IMG/VR virus record: IMGVR_UViG_3300046777_000988 | Span: 1 to 64,000 of that record | Strand: one strand, 5' to 3' | DNA from: a virus | DNA: 64,000 bases | In this document: one piece after another, positions 59,417 through 64,000 of the stretch | Layout of the letters: the number at the start of each line of letters is the position of its first letter | Position numbering within the stretch: position 1 is the first letter of the stretch | Program-made: the position numbers and the translations under genes | Notes under the pieces: generated by a model | What the model saw: only the letters and a program-made list of their open reading frames with translations | Told to the model about the DNA's origin: nothing | Databases searched by the model: none

Positions 59417-59608
59417 ATGGCTAAAGAAAACAGCGGATTCCTCTCGAAAAACAAATACAAAAAAGAGGAGAAACACCCAGATGTGAAGGGTAAAATCAAT
59501 GTCAACGGCAAGGACTACGAGATTGCCGGATGGCAGAAGACTAACGAGCAGGGTTCCTACTACTCGCTCAAAGTTTCCGAACCTCGCGTTAAAGAGGAAG
59601 CATTCTAA
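59417..59608 (+). CDS. Small conserved phage protein, possible ssDNA-associated
   Basis: A 63-residue protein: MAKENSGFLSKNKYKKEEKH, DVKGKINVNGKDYEIAGWQK and GSYYSLKVSEP. The N-S-G-x-L-x-K-N start and hPDxKGxIxxxGxxYxIxGW core recur in phage proteins next to annealing proteins, and the strand pattern resembles a small OB-like fold. A role beside ERF on single-stranded DNA is plausible but inferred. Confidence 0.7.
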   Translation: MAKENSGFLSKNKYKKEEKHPDVKGKINVNGKDYEIAGWQKTNEQGSYYSLKVSEPRVKEEAF

Positions 59609-59623
59609 TTTGTCATAGGCGAC

Positions 59624-59660
59624 AGGAGGGGGCTGGTTTTTCATGGTTCCCCAGCCTCCT
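59624..59660 (+). promoter_or_regulatory. Hairpin covering Shine-Dalgarno of 59643/59679 gene
   Basis: GGCTGG (59631-59636) pairs with CCAGCC (59651-59656), extended by AGGA (59624-59627) with TCCT (59657-59660). The AGGAGG ribosome-binding sequence is in the 5' arm and the ATG at 59643 is in the loop, so translation from that start could be controlled by folding. Confidence 0.5.
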
Positions 59661-59924
59661 CCAACTCCTACAAACTATATGGAATACCTAGTCCTGACCA
59701 AGCCGCTCAACCTAGAGCATTACAACTTCGCCAAGTTCTTTCGTGACGAGGACGAAGTAATCAGCTTCATTCGTGAGACTCCACATGAGGGCTTCCAGCG
59801 GGACATTCGGGTTATTTCGGGAGTAAACTGTCGGAAAACGACAGATTTCGACGACGAAGATTTGCTGGATACCTATGTGGAATTAACCAGTATAGCAACA
59901 CACACAAATGAAGAAGTTGAATAA
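59643..59924 (+). CDS. Hypothetical protein
   Basis: 93 residues (MVPQPPPTPTNYMEYLVLTK, then HYNFAKFFRDEDEVISFIRE). The AGGAGG upstream favours the ATG at 59643, although the Met at 59679 (MEYLV) would avoid the hairpin and the proline-rich lead. Acidic C-terminus (TDFDDEDLLDTYVELTSI). Not recognised. It overlaps the next gene start by 17 bases. Confidence 0.6.
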   Translation: MVPQPPPTPTNYMEYLVLTKPLNLEHYNFAKFFRDEDEVISFIRETPHEGFQRDIRVISGVNCRKTTDFDDEDLLDTYVELTSIATHTNEEVE

Positions 59925-60063
59925 CAACAATACTTTCCTTGGACTTTACCTTCCTGCTACCTGCAAGAAGAAGCTGGAGACTCTAGCCAAGTCCCAGCAA
60001 CGATCAGTTTCCGGCCTTGTTCGCGTTATTGTCGAACAATACCTGAATAAAAAACTAAAATAA
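59908..60063 (+). CDS. Ribbon-helix-helix DNA-binding protein
   Basis: A 51-residue protein: TFLGLYLPATCKKKLETLAK, then SQQRSVSGLVRVIVEQYLNK. A strand (TFLGLYLP) followed by two helices with the SxSGLVRxIVEQYL pattern is the Arc/CopG ribbon-helix-helix fold, so it should be a dimeric repressor or plasmid-type regulator. It lies between the hypothetical gene and the 354-residue gene, in a string of early genes, and is a candidate operator-binding factor. Confidence 0.72.
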   Translation: MKKLNNNNTFLGLYLPATCKKKLETLAKSQQRSVSGLVRVIVEQYLNKKLK

Positions 60064-60076
60064 AACCTAAATACCT

Positions 60077-61141
60077 ATGACACAAACACTCAAGGGGTCA
60101 TTCAATACCCCGAAAGGCATGATCACTCGCATGGATTTAGCAGAAATGCTGTCCATTAAGCACAAGACTGATGTAAAGACAGCACTCAAACTCATCAAAA
60201 CCTGCGAGCAGGACGACGAGATCGACGAGGATAGTCCATCAAACCACTTTGAATTGCTTGAAGAAGCCTGCGCCATTCTTGCATACGACAGAGGCGAGAT
60301 CGACGCGAAGGAACTAAAGTTCTCCATCGTTAAGGCAGAAGCACAACTCGGCACAGAGCAGAGTATCCTTGAAGCAGCAATCAATACAGGTATGCACAAT
60401 GGATATACTGCGCTCGCAGAGAAGTATGATTTTGCGAACCTAACGCAGTTCGTTCCGAAGGCTGGTGTTATCCCTTGCCCAGAGGATTACGCGGCAGCCA
60501 TCGGCCTCGGTGTAGATATGTCCAGCAAGGGAATGTGGATCGCTGGTGAGGGCATCCGTCACCTTTACGCACTCGGTTTCGAGAATGTCGTCACACAGAT
60601 CGCCGCATCTCTCAAGCTGTCTTACTCTCATGTGTCCGGCTGGCATCGTGCCGCCCAGCGTGTGCCTCTCAAGTATCGCAGTGAGATTTCCCCAACCGTA
60701 GCAGTCGAGATTGCCTGCTCTAAATACTCTGATGACGAAGCGACCAACAACAAGAAGGTTATCGAGCTAGTCGAGCAAGCCTGCAAAGAAGGCTGGACTG
60801 CCCTAGAAGCTCGCAGTCATGTTCGTATGGAACAAGGCAAGGAGCCTCTTGCAAAGACTCCGAAGGGCGCGAACTCATGGGTAGGAGACATGGGCGGAAC
60901 AGACGAACTGCTAATCCTCGCTAGTCAATGGAGCATCGGCGGCGGCGCGGGAGAGCTGGATCAGTACCACTTCATCGGGAAACTGGTGAAAATTTTCAGC
61001 CGCTTGAAGGTTGAAACGCAATCCACGATCCGCCTTATCATTAACGACCGCATGAAACAGCATCACAAGTTAGAAGAGTCCGGCCAAGCTGGGCTGTTCG
61101 ACGAAGACACAATGCAAGACCTACTAAAAATCGCTAAATAA
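60077..61141 (+). CDS. Hypothetical DNA-binding-type protein
   Basis: A 354-residue protein. The N-terminal segment (MITRMDLAEMLSIKHKTDVK) and a central region GFENVVTQIAASLKLSYSHV followed by SGWHRAAQRVPLKYRSEI look like helix-turn-helix units. The remaining parts are helical and acidic (CEQDDEIDEDSPSN; ESGQAGLFDEDTMQDLLKIA). Family not recognised; plausible roles are a ParB-like or replication-associated regulator. Confidence 0.55.
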   Translation: MTQTLKGSFNTPKGMITRMDLAEMLSIKHKTDVKTALKLIKTCEQDDEIDEDSPSNHFELLEEACAILAYDRGEIDAKELKFSIVKAEAQLGTEQSILEAAINTGMHNGYTALAEKYDFANLTQFVPKAGVIPCPEDYAAAIGLGVDMSSKGMWIAGEGIRHLYALGFENVVTQIAASLKLSYSHVSGWHRAAQRVPLKYRSEISPTVAVEIACSKYSDDEATNNKKVIELVEQACKEGWTALEARSHVRMEQGKEPLAKTPKGANSWVGDMGGTDELLILASQWSIGGGAGELDQYHFIGKLVKIFSRLKVETQSTIRLIINDRMKQHHKLEESGQAGLFDEDTMQDLLKIAK

Positions 61142-61143
61142 TT

Positions 61144-61416
61144 ATGGAACAAGAAAATCAAATCGTATCTCTCAAAGAGATCGCAGACGGCATTCAGAAG
61201 ACAATCGACCTTAACGACAGCAATCTTGAGGACAAGGACGGCACTCCGCTGGGCTTCCAGTTCCCGAAGCAGATCGTCGAGAAGCTAGACGAGGCTCGCT
61301 TTCTTTGTCTCTTGACTGATGCTTACCTAACGACATTCGGTGAGTTCTTTGAAGGTGACATGAGCATTACGGCATTCCTTGAGAAGCTGGACAAAGCTAA
61401 AGCCGCATTGAAATGA
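61144..61416 (+). CDS. Hypothetical protein
   Basis: A 90-residue acidic helical protein (QIVSLKEIADGIQKTIDLND, TFGEFFEGDMSITAFLEKLD). Not recognised. It lies 2 bases after the preceding stop and overlaps the next ATG by 4 bases. Confidence 0.6.
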   Translation: MEQENQIVSLKEIADGIQKTIDLNDSNLEDKDGTPLGFQFPKQIVEKLDEARFLCLLTDAYLTTFGEFFEGDMSITAFLEKLDKAKAALK

Positions 61417-61556
61417 AAATCGCGCTCATCCTGTTGGCAGTATTGCTGTCTGGGTGTAGCACAATCCAGCAAGCGAAGACTGATTTCCGTAACTTCAAGA
61501 GGACTATATCATTCAACTTGGATCGACCAGTTGTGTATAAAGACAGCGTATTCTAA
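61413..61556 (+). CDS. Small predicted lipoprotein
   Basis: 47 residues: MKIALILLAVLLSGC is a short signal with an ideal lipobox (L-S-G-C), followed by STIQQAKTDFRNFKRTISFN and LDRPVVYKDSVF. It should be acylated and carried to a membrane. It overlaps both neighbours by single codons (ATGA before, TAATG after). Possible roles are an outer spanin or a superinfection-exclusion protein; the location away from the lysis cassette favours the latter weakly. Confidence 0.65.
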   Translation: MKIALILLAVLLSGCSTIQQAKTDFRNFKRTISFNLDRPVVYKDSVF

Positions 61557-62170
61557 TGTTCACGCAGAACGCTTCGGTTCCACAGCACATCTACGGATGC
61601 GTCCAGAAAGACATTCTGCATGGACTGACAGGCGTGAAGGGTTACGAGCCTTGCGTAATTACAGGCATCACCTCTGTTCCGAGCAGAGCGTTTTACTTCT
61701 CGATCCTTTGCGAAAGCGGAGCGCAATGGGCAAGGATACCTATTCACTACCTGCATCACGAAAAGCCAGACCCCGAACGGCAATGGTTCTGGCAGGCGCA
61801 TGACCTTCAGTTATGGGATGCGATGGGTTGGGAGTTCTCGGTTGTGCAATACAACTACTTCCGAGAGATGGCTTGCACATTCAGAACTAGATCAGGCAAG
61901 GACATTCCTGCGAGGTATTGGTTTACATTAGATCACACAGACAACGGCTTCTCGCTTTGTCCGAGTCAGCACAAATGTTATCACATTCTGCTATTAGATG
62001 ACGGGTCTGGACAGATAGCCGCCATGCCGAACAATCGAATCATTTGGAATGATCCATCATTTTGCCGTGGAGAGTTGCCGAGATACAAGGTGATGCCGAA
62101 TAAGACTTGGCATTGCGAGAGATTTGATCTATTAAATCCTCAAGATACAGCCATTACACAAGATGCCTAA
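61556..62170 (+). CDS. Hypothetical protein
   Basis: A 204-residue protein rich in Trp, His and Cys (IPIHYLHHEKPDPERQWFWQ, FCRGELPRYKVMPNKTWHCE). It looks beta-rich and compact, with several potential metal ligands. Not recognised. It overlaps the small terminase start by 8 bases. Confidence 0.65.
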   Translation: MFTQNASVPQHIYGCVQKDILHGLTGVKGYEPCVITGITSVPSRAFYFSILCESGAQWARIPIHYLHHEKPDPERQWFWQAHDLQLWDAMGWEFSVVQYNYFREMACTFRTRSGKDIPARYWFTLDHTDNGFSLCPSQHKCYHILLLDDGSGQIAAMPNNRIIWNDPSFCRGELPRYKVMPNKTWHCERFDLLNPQDTAITQDA

Positions 62171-62666
62171 ACGAAAGAACGGAGAACTGACAGAAGGGGA
62201 GAAGCGTTATTGCATGGAGAGAGTCCGAGGCAAGTCGCTCGCTAAAGCATACGAAGCATCAGGATATGCCGCGACACACAGCAAGTATGCGGCAATCCGT
62301 GGTGCAAAGATCGAGAACAGACCTCATGTCCAGAAATACATGGAGGAGTTGAAAGAATCCGTATGGGTGCAGAACGCAATGAGCATCGCCGAGAAGCGTT
62401 CCCTGCTTGCCGATGTGGCTAGAGCAAAGCCAGCGGACATAACCGAGGAGAGTCCTATTGCAAGTCTGTCTGTGGATGGAGAGGGAAACCGCAGTCTGCA
62501 AGGCCCGAAGGTTGGCGACAAATTGAAGGCAATCGAGTTGGATAGCAGGCTTTCTGGCGAGCTATCTGGTGATGATTCCAAGAACCAAGTTTTGATTCAG
62601 TTAGTCAATGACAGGCTAGAAATACCTAGCCTAGACGCGAAGGAGGTGAATCACATTGAAGAGTAA
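62163..62666 (+). CDS. terS: Terminase small subunit
   Basis: A 167-residue protein. LTEGEKRYCMERVRGKSLAK with AYEASGYAATHSKYAAIRGA and KIENRPHVQKYMEELKES is the N-terminal helix-turn-helix region of Terminase_2-type small subunits, followed by an oligomerisation part and a short acidic tail. It recognises phage DNA and regulates the large subunit. Here it is separated from terL by roughly 32 kb, which is unusual. The next gene starts inside its end. Confidence 0.85.
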   Translation: MPKRKNGELTEGEKRYCMERVRGKSLAKAYEASGYAATHSKYAAIRGAKIENRPHVQKYMEELKESVWVQNAMSIAEKRSLLADVARAKPADITEESPIASLSVDGEGNRSLQGPKVGDKLKAIELDSRLSGELSGDDSKNQVLIQLVNDRLEIPSLDAKEVNHIEE

Positions 62667-62805
62667 AGGTTTGTATGCTGCGATCCACGCCAAGAGGGAA
62701 CGCATTAAAGCGGGTTCCGGCGAGCGTATGCGTAAGGTTGGAAGCAAAGGCGCCCCAACAGCAAAGGCATTTAAGCAATCCGCAAAGACAGCAAAAAAGG
62801 GCTAG
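62656..62805 (+). CDS. Small conserved basic phage protein
   Basis: A 49-residue protein from a TTG start (62656) with an excellent AGGAGG at 62641. KGLYAAIHAKRERIKAGSGE, RMRKVGSKGAPTAKAFKQSA and KTAKKG follow a very common phage pattern (YxxIHAKRxRIxAGSGERMRKxGSKGAPTxxxF). Function unknown; often found beside terminase genes. Its stop lies in a terminator stem. Confidence 0.82.
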   Translation: MKSKGLYAAIHAKRERIKAGSGERMRKVGSKGAPTAKAFKQSAKTAKKG

Positions 62806-62824
62806 GTAATCCTAGCCCCGTTTT
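62799..62824 (+). terminator. Rho-independent terminator
   Basis: GGGCTAGG (62799-62806) pairs with CCTAGCCC (62811-62818), a perfect 8-bp stem with loop TAAT, followed by CGTTTTG. It ends the plus-strand early block. Confidence 0.85.
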
Positions 62825-62840
62825 GCAGAGTGTTGTTTTA

Positions 62841-62851
62841 TTGTTTAACAA
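62841..62851. promoter_or_regulatory. TTGTTNAACAA palindrome
   Basis: An exact copy overlapping the stop codon of the minus-strand 55-residue gene, 17 bases from the terminator of the converging plus-strand block. Confidence 0.4.
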
Positions 62852-63012
62852 GCATTCGCGTAGTTCCTCAATAAGCGAATGACTCGTTGCGCTTCCGTGT
62901 TCGTGTAGTGCCAGATATTCCCAACTGGCAGACCAACCTGCGTCTTGAGCTTAACGATTAGCTCAAGCTGGCGTTTCGATGCGGTCTTGCTTTCGGATTC
63001 GTGTGAAAACAT
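62845..63012 (-). CDS. Small helical protein
   Basis: 55 residues from MFSHESESKTASKRQLELIV, preceded on its strand by an AAAGGAGGAGACA ribosome-binding sequence; longer in-frame starts lack one. KLKTQVGLPVGNIWHYTNTE and AQRVIRLLRNYANAC follow. Helical and probably DNA- or RNA-binding by composition. It overlaps the upstream gene by about 50 bases in another frame. Confidence 0.6.
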   Translation of the reverse strand: MFSHESESKTASKRQLELIVKLKTQVGLPVGNIWHYTNTEAQRVIRLLRNYANAC

Positions 63013-63160
63013 TGTCTCCTCCTTTCCGTTTGAAGGCCAGCACCCGTCCGTCTTCCGTAAGGATGCAGCAGTTGTCCTTGATGCGCTCGACTCCGTAAAT
63101 CTCCGCGAGCGGGAGTGAATCGAATGCACGATTCTCGTATGTTGTAGATAGTATTACCAT
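62963..63160 (-). CDS. Hypothetical protein
   Basis: A 65-residue protein (MVILSTTYENRAFDSLPLAE, IYGVERIKDNCCILTEDGRV, then LAFKRKGGDNVFTRIRK). Beta-rich pattern with a CCILTEDGRVLAF hairpin. Its 3' end contains the ribosome-binding site of the 55-residue gene, suggesting coupling. Not recognised. Confidence 0.55.
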   Translation of the reverse strand: MVILSTTYENRAFDSLPLAEIYGVERIKDNCCILTEDGRVLAFKRKGGDNVFTRIRKQDRIETPA

Positions 63161-63178
63161 TTTAGTGTGTGTTTTAGT

Positions 63179-63451
63179 TTAGAGGCAAATCCTACGGCCC
63201 CTGTATCGGAGATTATTGTCTAGGTATGCTTGGTCGCCATCCTCGAAACCAATGTCGTATAGCAACTGATCGTCGTTGTATGTGAATGGGTTGCAGTATT
63301 CCATGCCATCGTATCCATCGTCGAATCCGCGAATATAAGCAGGGTGGTTGTAATATATTGAGTGACGGAGTTCGGTTTTGCAGTGTGTTTTCGCGTGGGC
63401 AGGAGCGAAGGATAGGACTAATGCGCCTGTAATGATAAGTAGTCTTTTCAT
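63179..63451 (-). CDS. Exported small protein
   Basis: A 90-residue protein with a clear signal peptide: MKRLLIITGALVLSFAPAHA with an A-x-A cleavage site. The mature part has Cys residues (KTHCKTELRH, GMEYCNPFTY, RRICL) and acidic/Gly motifs (FDDGYDG). It should act in the periplasm or be secreted. No family recognised. Early exported phage proteins often alter the host envelope or exclude other phages. Confidence 0.65.
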   Translation of the reverse strand: MKRLLIITGALVLSFAPAHAKTHCKTELRHSIYYNHPAYIRGFDDGYDGMEYCNPFTYNDDQLLYDIGFEDGDQAYLDNNLRYRGRRICL

Positions 63452-63457
63452 GTGTGT

Positions 63458-63628
63458 TTATTCTTTCCCGATTGCTTTAAGAGCGCGATTCAGAATATCG
63501 GCCCGTGTGTCGTTAGGACTGACAACCATTGCGGCTATGTCCTGCAATGCAGTCAGAAGTTGTTTCTCGCGTGAGTTCACGCCACGCTTGCGTGTGTGTT
63601 TTGTCCAGTTGGTTTGTGTTGGTTTCAT
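63458..63628 (-). CDS. Small basic hypothetical protein
   Basis: 56 residues: MKPTQTNWTKHTRKRGVNSR, then EKQLLTALQDIAAMVVSPND and TRADILNRALKAIGKE. The N-terminus is basic; the rest is two helices. A longer overlapping frame in the same region lacks this coherent pattern. It overlaps the upstream gene end by 4 bases, supporting its start. Confidence 0.5.
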   Translation of the reverse strand: MKPTQTNWTKHTRKRGVNSREKQLLTALQDIAAMVVSPNDTRADILNRALKAIGKE

Positions 63629-64000
63629 TTGTTTGATTTTCTGCTAGGCTTAAACTCAAATCCCCACCAAATCGGATTCTCGTTTTCTTCTTCAAGAGTT
63701 TGGCAAACGATTACGGAATTGTAATCTGGAAATGCATCATAGCCTTCTGGGACTTCGCCATCTGGCAGTCTCCAGTAAAGGTCATCGCCGAGACATTCAA
63801 GAGTGCCAGTAAATTTATCTAGGATTCTCCCTCGTTTGGAACAACCCTTGAACTCACGCAAAGTCCAAGTGCCTTTCGTGTCCTGCGAAGGTTTTTGAAT
63901 AGGCTTATCCCAATAGATGGTGACAGACCATTTAATAGCGTAGCCTTGAGATACTGATTCTAGGACACTAACCTTGGTTTTGAATTTGCGATTACCACAA
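63625..64000 (-). CDS. Hypothetical protein, partial (runs off the window)
   Basis: The frame is open through the right edge, so at least 124 residues are encoded: visible segments include SVSQGYAIKWSVTIYWDKP, GTWTLREFKGCSKRGRILD, DKFTGTLECLGDDLYWRLP and GYDAFPDYNSVIVCQTLEEE. A TTG codon at 63861 could be taken as a start, but the upstream frame continues without a stop and with coding character, so the true start is beyond the window. Function unknown. Confidence 0.6.
   Translation of the reverse strand, partial: CGNRKFKTKVSVLESVSQGYAIKWSVTIYWDKPIQKPSQDTKGTWTLREFKGCSKRGRILDKFTGTLECLGDDLYWRLPDGEVPEGYDAFPDYNSVIVCQTLEEENENPIWWGFEFKPSRKSNK

Overview
The window is most of the genome of a tailed double-stranded DNA phage. 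It carries large and small terminase subunits, a portal, a scaffold-like protein, a major capsid protein, fibres, a lysis cassette and its own replication and recombination genes. No tail tube, sheath or long tape measure was recognised. A 769-residue portal, an adaptor-like protein and three consecutive helical proteins (399, 286 and 2193 residues) in the style of T7 or P22 ejection proteins point to a short-tailed, podovirus-like particle. The host cannot be read directly. A 994-residue autotransporter-type beta-strand repeat protein and lipoprotein-type signals suggest a Gram-negative-type envelope. Verrucomicrobiota or Planctomycetota are possible, but that is inference only. The gene at the right edge runs off the window, so the sequence continues there; the first 20 bases are an odd G-run that may be an assembly end.

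Layout. At 181-254 there is a minus-strand tRNA-Arg(UCU). From 6430 down to 466 a minus-strand block encodes a DnaB-type helicase, a TET-associated-type glycosyltransferase (TAGT) with two small companions, a GT4 glycosyltransferase, a methyltransferase and coiled-coil proteins. A 450-base gap in this block (about 3060-3510) looks like a large structured RNA. From 6.5 to 9.2 kb there are small genes, a dCMP deaminase, an HNH endonuclease and a winged-helix gene whose 3' end runs into three 26-bp iterons next to AT-rich 13-mers. From 9.2 to 28.9 kb lie the plus-strand virion genes: structural proteins, a collagen-like fibre, a seven-repeat beta-propeller protein and the ejection-protein candidates, with GT9-like and GT-A-like enzymes and a methyltransferase at both ends. 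The large terminase (28.9-30.7 kb) is inverted. From 30.8 to 49.4 kb follow another GT-A-like enzyme, portal, scaffold, capsid, two more collagen-like fibres, the beta-strand-repeat protein, holin-like proteins and a GH108-like lysin. From 49.4 to 51.1 kb are small genes, including a zincin and a metallophosphoesterase. From 53.5 down to 51.2 kb a minus-strand block carries a RuvC-like resolvase, an HNH protein, a MazG-like enzyme and an NrdR-like zinc ribbon. From 53.5 to 62.8 kb are the early and replication genes: a lambda O-like initiator with four internal iterons, PD-(D/E)XK nucleases, an ERF annealing protein with a GIY-YIG homing endonuclease inserted in front of it, and the small terminase. 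From 62.8 kb to the end are small minus-strand genes.

How it fits together. The initiator, iterons and DnaB helicase form a theta-type replication start. ERF, the nucleases and the resolvase handle recombination; MazG-like and dCMP deaminase enzymes adjust nucleotide pools. At least six glycosyltransferase-like genes and two methyltransferases are spread among virion genes, suggesting decoration of DNA (TAGT) and perhaps of virion fibres, whose collagen-like stretches are rich in Gly-X-Thr triplets. A short palindrome, TTGTTNAACAA, recurs at gene ends and junctions across the whole window and may be a phage-wide signal.
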